A DNA stretch of 64,000 nucleotides, taken from Aphis gossypii. Taxonomy: Eukaryota > Arthropoda > Insecta > Hemiptera > Aphididae. Below the pieces are notes generated by a model. That model was not told where the DNA came from, made no database searches, and saw only the letters and a list, made by a program, of their open reading frames with translations. The stretch lies in the NCBI RefSeq assembly GCF_020184175.1, contig NC_065531.1, forward strand, positions 52,969,213-53,033,212. The letters are read 5' to 3'. A program made the position numbers and the translations under genes. Positions within the stretch are counted from its first letter, which is position 1; every line of letters begins with the position of its first letter. This document shows, in pieces, positions 1 through 11,583 of this stretch.

Positions 1-1949
1 ATTTTGGAGAAAACCATAATAATATTTCGTGACTACAGTTGTTTTATTGATAAAAACATGATTACCTACAAAGTTTTATGTATTATACATATTTTTCTAA
101 TGTACTGATTGTACTGTCATAAACATTTAACATGCGGCCAACTCCCACACTACTGCAGTCTACAGAATACCTAGAGTTTAAGTTCAAGTTTGGTAAAAAA
201 TATTATAATTTGATTCGGTTTTAATTCGAGAAAATAAGAACCTTGTATTCAATTTTTGATTCTTAGGTAGTAACTTCAAAATAATTTGTTAATTTCTACG
301 ATTTTTATGAATTTTAACAATAAATGCTTTAAAAAATAATATCGTGGCATTAAAATTACGTTGGTTTTCCCCGATTAAAAAAATAACTACTAAAAATTTT
401 TGAGTTTGAGCTCTCCAAAGTACAAACTAAATTCAAATACATATCAAGAACTACCCTTGTTTTTGAAAATCAAAATATTTTATTAACAACTTATCATGAA
501 CTCGTCGAAAAAAAACACCATGATAAAATCAATATACATTCATTGTTCCGTTCAGAATCTAAAATGCGTGTTTATAGTACCAACAAAATACTATTAAATT
601 TAATATAGTTTACAATAGTTCGATTTACTGTGATTAATGTATCTAATTTATTTTACCCAATTCAGTTCAAAATTTTCCTCATAAAAATTATTAATTATTG
701 CGTACATTCAAAAATAATTCATAATAATATTTTTTTGAGTAGAACATCGGGCAGGTTATATAATAATTATTTTTGTATAAATATATTATTTTAAGAATTG
801 TTTATATATATATAATGTACATCAAACGACCACATAAACTATAACGGAAATAAAGTATAAATATTTTTATGTCAAAGAAACACGCACACATTATGTGTAT
901 ATATAATATATTATATAAGTCATAAAATATAACATACGCATATATTATGGCATATGCACTCGTGGAACTTTCAATGTTAGGTATATTTTATATGTAGCCA
1001 CAATTTTGAAACGTTCATAGTAATTTTAATGTTGCGTAAAAAGTATAAAAATAATAATGATAATAATAGTGTTTGAAAAATAATAGTTTAGGACATAGTA
1101 TTATGATGCATTTCCCATAATATAATATTATCTGAATGCCATAATTTTATAATACGTACTCATCAAAGTAATAAAAAATTATCTAAATAAACGCCTATTA
1201 TAGCCAACAACAATTTCAAAATACTAAAATGTAAAAAGAAAAATTATTTATTGGTATGTAATAAAAGTTTTTTTTCAGTAGTTCACAATTATTTAGTATA
1301 TTTTTTTGAAATAACAAAAATTCGCAAAAATTTCGTAATTAATAATTTATAAATGTTTAAACAATATGATAATAGTTTTTTTTTACTTCCTAGTTTTTTA
1401 AAAGACATTAGACGTAAATTAGGTTTAATTAATTTTATATTCCTAATAGTTAGAATATTTTTTAATTAATTACTTGCAAATTTTTTAAGTCGAAATGAGT
1501 TTATAACCCTGCTTGTCTAAACTTTAAATATTAACACTTATGGTAATAAATGTATATCAATTTTCCATGTACAAATATGATTACAGGTAAATATAATCGA
1601 CAGATGGAAAATCTATGCAGTAAAAAATGAACAAAAAGCATTTAAGCATTTTGCAAGTCATTCTTAGTTGGCGGTTTTTTTTTAAAAAAATAAACATAAT
1701 TATTATTTCTAGAAACACACCGCACACGTGACACGTTCATCAACTGCAGGGATCCGCAATATATTATATTATCAAAATTATCATGAATCAAGGTATTTTT
1801 TTAGATGTCTCCAACTACCCGAGATATTCTATATAGATACTGTTTAATATATATTTATAATAAGAGTTAAGTTTTATAAAATGTATTTTTTAAATAATTA
1901 ATTATCTAAATGAAAATAAATCATATAATAAAAAAAATAAATAAAGCTA
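1..1949. other. AT-rich noncoding DNA
   Basis: Very AT-rich sequence with stops in all frames and no splice-bordered open segment. The only recognisable item is one terminus of a dispersed repeat at 508-564. It is probably intergenic. Confidence 0.5.
508..564 (-). repeat. Dispersed repeat terminus, copy A
   Basis: On the minus strand this begins TTTTAGATTCTGAACG and continues into a GAATGTA...TTGATTTTA segment. It matches the start of the copy at 4,638, where both read TTTTAGATTCTGAACG, then GAATGTA, TTGATTTTA and a T-run. The third copy, at 22,974, ends with the same motif inverted. This suggests an inverted-terminal-repeat element. The other end of this copy is not visible. Confidence 0.5.
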
Positions 1950-2135
1950 TAGTGGCTTATAGACGATGGTCGAGGGGTTTAGGAGTTTAACCCCTCATAA
2001 ATAAAACATTTATAATGGTTTATTTTATAGAATATTATATTTAATATAGGTAATAATCATAATTATATACATATATATATATATATATATGGTAACCCCC
2101 TCCCTATAAACAAATTCTACGTAGGTACGCCACTG
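1950..2135. mobile_element. Short hAT-like inverted-repeat element (MITE candidate)
   Basis: The left edge reads TAGTGGCTTATAGACGATGG and the right edge, on the minus strand, reads CAGTGGCGTACCTACGTAG. The outer ten bases agree at eight positions. Both ends lead into a G-rich/C-rich stretch (about 1,970-2,000 and 2,093-2,105), as in many hAT-derived short elements. An (AT)n tract at 2,071-2,090 lies inside. It has no coding capacity. I could not find a matching target duplication, so the left border is uncertain. Confidence 0.4.
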
Positions 2136-3614
2136 CTTAGAGCGAGAGAAAAGTTTATATGAAAATAAGCTGTTAACATTAATTGTGTTAACAAATTAAT
2201 CGTTACCTTAATGCTTTATTCATAAAACAATTTAAATATAACTAGATAAACTTTATATAAACATTTTTCATAAGTATTCATAAGATTATAAAACATTTTA
2301 AGTTTAAAAAAAAAGTTTGGTTTTTTATATTTCTTATTTTAAATGGTTTAAGTATTTTATAAATTATAAAATAATATTTAGAAAATTGTATAATAGTACG
2401 AACTACGAGATAATAGAGCTGTTTTTATTTATTATTATTTATTAATGATTGCTTGTAGTTATAAGAACAAATTTACAAATAAGTTATTAATATTGAAATG
2501 CATACCTAGAATACAAATAAAAATCCTATTAACGCTATCATTTAGTTTCAAACAGCATAAAGAATAATACCTATATATATAGGAATTTATTGTTATGATG
2601 ATAATTATTGAACTACAATAACTAATAACTGATAATTAATTAATATTTAATATATAATAATTAATCAATAAATAATGCTAACAAATAATAAATTTTTTTC
2701 CTTAATTTTATTGAAACATTTCACGAAAAGTGAAATTTTAATTAATTTCTAAGCTCTCTGTATGTATATACCATTAATTATTTTATACTATAATTTATAA
2801 ATATAATATGATATAACATATTATTCTTAAATACGCAACTGTTCTCGCGTAATAGTTGATGGTAAGTGGTATAACACATAAACCACGCTATTGCTTAATG
2901 ATCTATCACCCGGCCGTTTGTCGTTCACCGACAAAATGCTGATAATGTACACTCGCGAGTTTAAATAAACTAATTTATAATCATTTCTATACGAGGACCA
3001 GTGAGGCGGAACCGAACATTTCACCGTGAAAACAATTTTTTAATAATGCACTATGATATTATTATATGTATGTATATATACAAAACACACTTTTCCCGTG
3101 TAATTATAACGCAGCACTATGATAAAACAAATAAAATTTGATTTGCTTTTACCGTGAAACTGCAGCAGTAGTAGTATAGGTTCTTATAACTACACGCCGC
3201 AGTTTAATTAACCACTGTCGCTGACGACGCTTTCACAATGATTACGAATGATTTCCGTTTGACTGTGTTATTTCAACGGTACCATTGCATAAAAAAAAGG
3301 GGAAAAATTCATATTGTAATGAGAAGATAAATTAAAAGTACGAGTTCTATTTTGTACTATTATAAAGGTACAGAAAAAATATACTTAATTATAGGAGGGG
3401 AGGGGGGGATACAAAACATCAATGGTTTTATTTGTTTTCTATTATTAACAATATTAATATAATATTATATTAACATGATATTATAACATAGGCTCTAAGA
3501 CGATTCGTTTTAAATGTTTTAATTATATTTACATATTGTTTACAGTGTATAAGGATATAGCTTAAATTATGTTATATAATCATTAATTATAAGTTTTCTT
3601 AAGGTTAGATTACA
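2136..3614. other. Noncoding DNA, AT-rich with a more GC-rich patch
   Basis: No supported gene. At about 2,830-3,260 the sequence is less AT-rich. It contains a 65-codon minus-strand frame at 2,827-3,024, which has no recognisable motif or splice borders. I treat it as noncoding. Confidence 0.4.
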
Positions 3615-3872
3615 TAATGTAGTATTAATATTTGATTGGAAGTCTGCAGGTTGTAAAATATGTTTCTCCAATAATTGTTCAAATTTCTGGCATCAGTTAT
3701 GATGTGCTCGACTGTATAATCTACTCCACATTATTTACACGTGAGCGGGTCGTTATTTTGGCAATGCAATCGTTTTATTGTTTAAGTGAATGCCTATATA
3801 ATAATATACGCACCATTGCATGTCACAACCCTCAGACGAGAAAAGGCGTTGATTTTTTTCAGTCATTTTCTC
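3615..3872 (-). pseudogene. Degraded LINE (non-LTR retrotransposon) ORF2 C-terminus
   Basis: Read on the minus strand, 3,757-3,688 gives NNDPLTCK, an internal TAA, then CGVDYTVEHIITD. This matches the layout of the cysteine/histidine motif that follows the reverse transcriptase or RNase H domain of many LINE ORF2 proteins (P-x-C-x2-C...TVxHIxxxC). Upstream, in a shifted frame, is an LRVVTCNGAY-like segment, where such elements have TRLRIGHT-like sequence. The frame is broken by at least one stop and by frameshifts, and the final cysteine of the motif is replaced. This is an old, dead copy. The family assignment (Jockey/I/R1-like) is inference. Confidence 0.5.
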
Positions 3873-4161
3873 AAGTAATATCGATTTCATTTCGTCGGCT
3901 CTATGATGAAACGTAAATCGTAATAAATCTCTAGCCCTCCGTTTATTTTGTATTTTTTTGTTTTTGTTTTTTTTTTTTTTTGTTTATCCCACTATCTACG
4001 TTCATTTCACGTGCACGAAGGAAGCGCCGATTGGTTTCGGTCGGTATCCATGTCGGATTGTTTCACCCTTGTGATTCAAATCAAACAGTCATCATCGCAC
4101 GGTGTTTATTGTTGAAACTTCCATGAAACCACATTCACCCACTTTGGATTACCTACTAGTG

Positions 4162-4194
<33 letters not shown>

Positions 4195-4637
4195 AATTAC
4201 AAAACCTATTGCCACCGATTACGAGGCAATTCAATTTGAAACCAGTGTAACGGAATGTACCTATATATAGTTTGTAACTGACTTCTATTAATTCCACTAT
4301 GTATCAATAGTAATAAAATAAAATACACATTTTACATTTATTTGAACTGCAAATCTTAAGTGAATATTATAAGCATTCCGGATATCAGCTAAAATTTGAA
4401 GCAAATTTAAGTAGATGGTACTGATATTTTGATTTAATATTTTCTCAAATTAAAAATTTAACCGATAATATTATAACGATGTGATAATAAACAAAATCAT
4501 ATTATAAAGGTTTATTTTTGACAATAAAAAAAGTTGTTTGATATCGAATCTTTTTAAACACTTCCAGTTGTATTATTTAGGTATTAGTGAATATAATAAA
4601 ATACAAAATGTATGACAATGTAGGTATCTACTTTGAT
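3873..4637. repeat. Noncoding DNA with T-runs and a (GT)n tract
   Basis: Contains poly-T at about 3,961-3,981 and a long T-run at about 4,161-4,182 that runs directly into (GT)n. The small frames here come from these tracts. No gene is seen. Confidence 0.5.
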
Positions 4638-4990
4638 TTTTAGATTCTGAACGAAGTGATGAATGTATTGATTTTACAATGATGTGTGTTGTTTTTTTGT
4701 GTCTGTGTACAGCATAATTTAATAATGCTTCAATTTCAAATTTTGTGGTGGTTTCCTATGGAAAAGTGAATATCATTGGTACATAATAGAGGTCAAATGT
4801 CAAAAGTAAAAAATGTTCAGTAGTTTTCAAAAAAATCGATTTTTTAAAAATATACTCCCCAAAAACAGTTAATCTACATTTTTTTAGATACCCCTGTGCC
4901 ACCTTATTCTGCTTATTATAAGCTTTAAATATTTGAGTTATAACTAGTTAACCATTTGTTGGAAATTTGATTCTTATGTATCAAAATAAC
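4638..4990 (+). repeat. Dispersed repeat, copy B
   Basis: Starts TTTTAGATTCTGAACGAAG, followed by GATGAATGTATTGATTTTAC. At 4,960-4,987 it contains a segment ending in TTATGTATCAAAATA. Both parts recur in the copy at 22,862-22,974, where ATGTATCAAAATA precedes the inverted terminal motif. This is consistent with a non-autonomous DNA element bounded by inverted TTTTAGATTCTGA ends. The right border of this copy is not clear. Confidence 0.5.
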
Positions 4991-7900
4991 TTTGAAAAAA
5001 TATTTCACTTTAGCATGTGAAATCATAAATACGTATATTATGTATGATGTCATTCATGAAAGTAAAAAACTTAAAAAATGTTAACAATAAAAAATTGTAT
5101 AAGTACATGTTAGGTATGTGAAATATGTATTTAGTGTTTACTCAATATTTTATATATTTTTTATAAATTCTATTTTACAATGACATTAAGTATGTAAAAA
5201 CAAAACAAAACTTCTAAATAATGGGAGTAGATATTTAAATCTAAAATGGATCAGCCTTTGTATTTTAAAAGTTTTGTGATAATATCAGTTATCACACATC
5301 TTATAATACTTTGTATCTTTATATTTTTGGTACAGTTATGTGAATTGATCCTATATTAGCGTAGGTATATGACTACAGCGTCATACTTATGGTATAATAA
5401 TTCTCATACACTCCCAATTCCCATGGCCATACGTACCTGATGTAAATAAAGTATAGACGAAGTTGATATATATTTATATGCGACATTATGTTATAATTTA
5501 TATCACGAAGTTAAGCGCAAGTACACTATGTGTGTGTGTAATACCTACACTGACAATTGACATACTGTTCTCTATAGCACTCAATTACATGTTGTTTCTG
5601 CGTATAAAATAAAACAATTCATATTATATTAGAACGGTGTAGTAATTTATGACGATTATATAACATCCGTATGACAAAAGATTATATAATTTTATTATGC
5701 TTTGTAAAGTGAACAACTGTTGAACTATATATACTTATCTGACATTTTGGAGATTAATATAATAAAAGTGCGTTAAAACAAGTATAGGTATATAAGTACA
5801 TACCATTAAATTATAAGTATTTTATATTATAATGTTTACATGCTAAAATTTAATATTACATTTATATTAAATTATTGCTACCTACTATAAATATCACAGT
5901 TAAATTTGAATGAATACATCAACGAAAATCTCACGCGGTTTATACCTACTTTGCATATTAATATTTTATTATTGTTCAATTATATATATCAAATACAATT
6001 AGTGAACACAAATGCGATAAAGTTATACTCCACGCACATAAAGTCATATAGGTAGAAGAAATTAATCGTTGTAGACTTGTAGTGTATACAAACCTGCAAC
6101 GTTAACGACTTTAATTGACGTAGAACGAGCACATCGTCGAACTCGTTGTTGCAGTAAATTAATCGCGTGTCGCTTATACTCTATCCGTAACATATTATTA
6201 TAACGTAACTTGTATAAACTGTATAAATCATAATTGTAGCAGTAAAAAAAATTCGCTCATTTTCGCTTTAATATTATGCTCTGAAAAACACAATAAGATA
6301 AAACACATAAAATTATTTTTCTTAAGAAATATTAAACTTGGTATACAATTTTACTTGTTAAAGTTAATTAATTATAATTAATAAAATAAAATATCATGAT
6401 GAGAAAGTATAAAATCAAAATATAACCATTTTATGTAAAGGTGAGCAAACAAATTTAATATTTCACTTAACTTTGTTTTACTTAAGGCTTCAATAACTTG
6501 AATTATTAGGTAGTGTTTACAATTTATAAATTACAAATAAAATACACAAATCATGATGAAGTTATATTTGTATGATAATTTTTATAATAAGTCTATATTA
6601 TATAGACTCTATATAATAAACAAATTAAATTAGTTTTATGTTGGAAAGATACATAGCTACCTTTGCATCATTTCTTATATTATTATTTATTACACTAGAG
6701 TTTTATTTTATAGAAATTTATTTTGCGTATTTAAATACCTACGACCTATCTATATTTTATATTTAAAAAATAATATTACATAATTGCTTTTACCTGAATA
6801 TAAAACGTTATATTTTTTTTTTTACGATAAAATTTGAGTAATTGTGTGAAATAAATATACATATTCTACAAATATTTTGTCCTAATTAAAATAAAATAAA
6901 AAAAAATTTTAGATTTTATTACCGACAGTATGGGGTAGCATAATATGTGTGCCAAAAAACAATAAATCAAAAGGGTTATGTTTTCAATATTTCTAAAAAT
7001 ATTTAAATGTAAAATACGAATAACCTACAGAAAATCTATAATACTGTACGAGTATTATAATCCAAATATATTTTTTGGAGTGTGTAATCATCAGTTAATT
7101 ATTTATATTAGCTAAAATTATTTTTAATATGTTTTAACTTATTGCCATAATCTATGGAAGGTATATAAATTATAGTTGAATATTTATTTTATTAAAGTAA
7201 TTAAATAGGATTTTAGGTTTGTTCTGTAGCTATAAGATAGAAAGATAATATACATTATTCATTATTCATTTTTAATATAAGATTCGCTAAAAATGATATA
7301 AAATCAACGCTACGAGGTTCAAGATATTTCAAACAAAATTATAGACCCATCTGACACACATGTTTAATTTTACACTCATACCTACTATTTAGGTACTTAC
7401 TATATCAACTAATTTACGAATTAAATATTTTTACATTATCCAAAAGACGTATAGCCAGTATGAATAGTATTTATACCTTACCTACTCGTAGATATAATGT
7501 ATTGGTACATATAATTGTCCTATCTTCGTTCTTAACCCTTAACTTAATATTATATATAAAACTATTTACATTTTTAATAAAACATCCGTTATATGATGCA
7601 ATAGTTGTACACAATTTCCAGGTAAAAATGTACCTGTATAATAAAAGTTAATAAAATATTATATTTATGAAAATATATATATTTTTAAATGTCAGCTAAT
7701 TGGCGATAGATGATTTTATTCTATAGGTAATATAAAAGTTTTATTTATAAATAATTTAATTTATTTTAACTCGATCTATATTCAATACCTACTCAATTTT
7801 ATAATATGGACATAATATTATTTGTATATTTATGTACAATTTGTAGTACAAAAACATTTATATTTTTAAGTATAATTAAATAAAAAATACTAATTCTTTT

Positions 7901-8764
7901 ATAGAATTGTGTAGTATTTCAAAGTATCGTGAAAGAACAGTTATTCTTCTTTTATAGGTATATACTTACTTATACATACTTTCAATGAACACACTAAAAG
8001 TGTATAGAAAGAAGTAAGAACATTATATTCTACTTAATTATATTATTGATGAATAGAGGTGTATTTAAATTTAAAATAAAATGATTTACGATTTTAAATA
8101 TGACTTATAATACTAAATAATTATTTCAAAAGCGCAGTGATTGAAGTGATTCTATTCATTTTTTTTCTTTCTCCATTCATGCATATTATATACGCTCTTT
8201 CTTTATCCCATAATTTGTACATATTGTAGAAACTTATCTAGTATATATTTAATGGAAAACATCTTATATTTAAAAAAAAAATAATTAGTGTTTACGAGTA
8301 TATGATTGGAATAAGAAATTCATTAAAGACATTTATAAATAAAAATTGAAAATTATATAATCCGTGTAAAATAGTTAATAGTTTATTAAACTTTATATAA
8401 TATATAATTACAAAGACCGTATATGAAATCAAATCAGAATACAAACCATTTTAAGCAAGTATAAAAATTAAATAAATTAAAATGCCTACAAAAATAGGTA
8501 GGTATTAGTAGGTAGGTATTCCCTTATCGAAAATTTCAATAATACATATTTAGGTAGGTATATCATATATTATATATTATATAATGATGATGTATAAAAC
8601 TTCAATTAAGATATTAAGATAACATATTTTAAATAATAAAAAAAATTTTAAGGAAAACAATAATTATATATTTTTTTAATTTTATTAAATTGAGTCAGTG
8701 ACAGTTGACCATAAGGGTTAGGTACTGGACAAACATTAATATTTAGAATAACAGAAGGAAATTA
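4991..8764. other. AT-rich noncoding DNA
   Basis: Long AT-rich stretch with many TAGGTA/TACCTA motifs and no supported gene. A more GC-rich island at about 6,090-6,185 contains one splice-bordered open segment, listed separately. The 63-codon frame at 7,460-7,651 has the composition of the surrounding AT-rich DNA and no motif. Confidence 0.45.
6094..6180 (-). CDS. Possible internal exon, unknown protein
   Basis: On the minus strand an 87-nt segment is preceded by an AG (GGATAG) and followed by a good donor, CAG|GTTTGT. It is fully open for 29 codons. It begins SISDTRLIYCNNEF, with a mixed composition that differs from the Lys/Asn/Ile/Tyr-rich translations of the surrounding DNA. There is no family match I can name. 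The acceptor lacks a clear pyrimidine tract and no partner exon was found, so this may be chance or an exon relic. Confidence 0.2.
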
Positions 8765-9062
8765 TTTACATAGGATATACAGAGTTTGTTGAATAGATAT
8801 GAGTTATGTAAGAATTCTAAAGTGGTTCTGACGTCGTATGGGCCTGGGCTTAAGATTTCAGCAAAGTGTTATAATGGGAGCGATTCTTTTTTCTCTTTTT
8901 CAAAAAGCCGACTTTCCGTGAAGATGTGTTTAACGATTTTAGGCTTATACTGGTTATAACATACAGCTGATGCAAATTGACAGTTCTTTTCTTGTCATGA
9001 GGACATGAGGTATTAGTGCGTGATGTGGGTAAAATATTGTATTTTCTTAAAATAATAAACAT
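8765..9062 (-). pseudogene. Degraded LINE ORF2 C-terminal tail
   Basis: Minus-strand reading of 8,862-8,750 gives AEILSPGPYDVRTTLEFLHN, ending in FNKL about 17 residues on. This resembles the last 40-50 residues of aphid-type LINE ORF2 proteins (EILGP-x-PY-x-VRNTLEFL...L-x-N-K-L). Just upstream, in frames linked by indels, KIVKHIFTESRLFEKEK and LSICISC recall the C-x2-C...VKHI-x-x-E-C finger. Stops and frameshifts separate the blocks, so the copy is dead. It lies on the same strand as the remnant at 3,615-3,872. Whether the two belong to one family cannot be told by eye. Confidence 0.5.
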
Positions 9063-10169
9063 AATATGTTTGTAAATCGAACGAAGAAAACTTTAAATTT
9101 AAATTTAATAAATTTATAAACAAATACTACATTGTTGTAGTGAATATTTGTGTAATAACTGAAATGTATATACATAGATAATGATTATAATAATAATTAA
9201 ATTAAGTAATTATAAATGTTACTCTACGTAGGCAAAAGTTTGGACTTACAAAGATTATAAGTCCGTATGTTATTTCCTTAATTTTTTAACTTCTAATTTA
9301 TAACCTGTAACTTTGACTCTTAATTACAAATTAAGGATTTCTTAAAAGTTTATTTACTACGTAACTCAACTATATAGCTTATTTATTGCAGTCGCTTTGA
9401 GAAACATTCCAATTAAAATTTTTGTTTACTTCTGTTTGAATGGACTGCAGGGAAAACTTTTTTCGTCCACCAGGAAAGTTTCTAAAATGCTATAGTGATA
9501 TTGTTTTCAAAAATAAAAGATTTGAATGTTCCTCAGGGGTCACATTTGGTGTTTTTTTCAATCTACTTAGTTTGAAACTTTATATTATACCAAACAAATT
9601 TTGAAAATAACATTATATTGGTAAATTTTAAAAGTTGTATGAATGATACCTAAACATGTAGTTTATATTATTTTGATATTATATCAGACATTATATACTC
9701 TGTATAATACCCATATAAAAACTATTATAAATACATTTTAAAACAAATAATCATAGACAAAATACATATTGAAGACTGCAGTTGAAAACTAAAATTAAAT
9801 TGTAAAAATGTGTATTCTGTTATAAATGATTGATTCATAGACGTGCATAATATACCTATGTATTATATTTCTTTTTATAGATTTTTAGGTTTAAATGCAT
9901 GGCTCTTTCAGTCTACTCTTTACGTTTCTAACATAATTTCAAGTAAGATGTACCTTTGTAAATTATAATGATACATTAAAATAATAAAATAGGTAAAAAA
10001 AATTATAATATTTTAATAACATTTGTTTTTTTCAGTTTTTTGTTATGATTAATTTTTGAATATTTTTCTTATATAATATATAGATGTGGATCAATAAACA
10101 CTTGAGTGTATTTCATTGAGTACATTTCATTCTAAATGTATAGGCTTAAACAAGTAAGTTTTAAAGTAC
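9063..10169. other. AT-rich noncoding DNA
   Basis: No gene, repeat or regulatory signal that I can support. Confidence 0.4.
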
Positions 10170-10319
10170 TTAGTTTTTATATTTTCGTTCGCAGAATGCC
10201 ACACGCATATACCCAGGAAAGAGAAAATTATAAATTTCCGCTACGCAATCCTTGCCGATTTGCTCGAGTAGGATTGCAGCTTGCAGTATCCTGTCAATAT
10301 CTCCGCCATCATCAATAAT
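10170..10319 (-). pseudogene. Protein-like fragment, unknown family
   Basis: A 49-codon minus-strand segment runs to a TAA at 10,170-10,172 and contains DIDRILQAAILLEQIGKDCV, followed by AEIYNFLFPGYMRVAFCERK. It has balanced composition with an amphipathic helix-like start, unlike chance translations of this AT-rich DNA. A TGA lies immediately upstream (10,320-10,322). No start codon precedes the protein-like part. An internal TTGACAG|G could serve as an acceptor. The best reading is an exon or gene relic. I do not recognise the protein. Confidence 0.35.
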
Positions 10320-10936
10320 TCATCGTTGTCACCAATCTAATCAGTAATCAACTAAGCTTAATATCTCTTAACCATTTATACATTAACGTTACGAACACAT
10401 ATACATTTTTGTCATTTATTAAGATTTTGTTATTGTTATTTTTATGTGTATATATAAAACAATTAAATACCTATAATATGTAAGTACATCCCATTATAGT
10501 GGCCACTGTTGCGTAAAGAGTTACCTGAAATAAAAATTCTCCAAATCATAAATATATTTAAGTCATAGGTAATATAAATAATAATAACTAATAAGATATA
10601 GGTAAGTACCAAATAATGTATTTTGTGATTGTTGTATTTGAGTATATTTTATGTCTTCACACGATATAGCGCCGGGTCAATGTTCAAAGTTATATCAGAA
10701 AAAAAGGGTACATTGAACTGCATAAAGTGTGAAAAAAAACCATCGGTTTTTTGTCATTCGTCAATAATATTTACCGATAAGTTGTGAAAAACCCCAAATG
10801 GGAAAAAAATACTTTATTTCCCACATATAGCAGTAAGACCATATCGTATTTTTTTTCGTTTCGCGGCCATATTGCCGTCTCGGCGGTTAATTTTCACGGA
10901 CAAATCCATTTTCTTTTTTTTCTCTTATTTTTATTA
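10320..10936. other. Noncoding DNA, mixed composition
   Basis: AT-rich up to about 10,660 and more GC-rich after that. The plus-strand frame at 10,784-10,993 is dominated by a TTTTCTTT run and is not convincing. It runs antisense to the candidate exon at 10,937-11,130. Confidence 0.35.
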
Positions 10937-11130
10937 TTATTTCGTGTATTTCCACGACTCCACGGCGTGTGCCCTCGCGCGAGCGTTGGATAAGTTCAAC
11001 GCATCCTGTTCTCCCACTCCCTTTGACGACTGTATGTAGAGTTCAACGACCAAATACCTATTCTTCACCGCCTTCTCCTGCAGTAGTGTCCGCGCAATGG
11101 CCTCCACCTTAGTCGGGTACATGATGCCTG
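10937..11130 (-). CDS. Possible 3' coding exon, unknown protein
   Basis: On the minus strand TTTATAG (or TTTATAGCAG) is followed by an open frame reading GIMYPTKVEAIARTLLQEKA, continuing for about 40 more residues to a TAA at 10,937. The translation is charged, helix-prone and ends in SWKYTK. Base composition is clearly more GC-rich than the flanks. It lies about 310 nt downstream, on the same strand, of the candidate exon at 11,443-11,550. Splicing at the TATAG or GCAG acceptor would put the two out of phase. An internal CTGCAG|G acceptor (at GAG AAG GCG) would keep phase 0. The gene may therefore be real with a shorter exon, or may be decayed. No family is recognised. Confidence 0.35.
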
Positions 11131-11442
11131 CTATAAATATATACACAGTGGTTGAATACCCTTTACGATAAGAGGCGGAGATAATAATAATAATCGTATT
11201 GTACACAAGCATATATTTTAGGTAGACTGTATTTTCAAGTACGCGTAATAGCTGTATCTATATAACTGTGTTGTATGTATACATAAATAGGTATATTACA
11301 AGCATTAACTGGAAATTAAAAAAATAATAATCGACGTGACGCCTTCCACAGAGCGAACCTTATTGGACGGTCGTCGAGCCCGTGGGGGGGAGATAACCCG
11401 GCCCCCGAGACCCCCTCCTGGTGGACCGGTCCTCTCGCTCAC

Positions 11443-11550
11443 CCGCACTAGTACCACTTCCAAATAAATCATTACACCAATTGAACCGGCAAACGGCTCG
11501 CTGTGTCCGCCGCCGGATACGGAAATCTCAACGATTCCTCGTGTATCCAT
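11443..11550 (-). CDS. Possible first coding exon, unknown protein
   Basis: A minus-strand ATG at 11,550 opens exactly 36 codons (MDTRGIVEISVSGGGHSEPF..., ending VVLVR) up to CGG|GTGAGC, a good donor in phase 0. The region is CpG-rich. The frame stays open past the donor for another 45 codons, but that part reads as low-complexity Pro/Gly/Arg, as expected of intron. A perfect 26-bp palindrome (11,558-11,583) lies just upstream of the ATG. It pairs with the open segment at 10,937-11,130 only if a weak internal acceptor is used. The function is unknown. Confidence 0.3.
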
Positions 11551-11583
11551 GTCGTATAATATACCTATACATATAGGTATATT

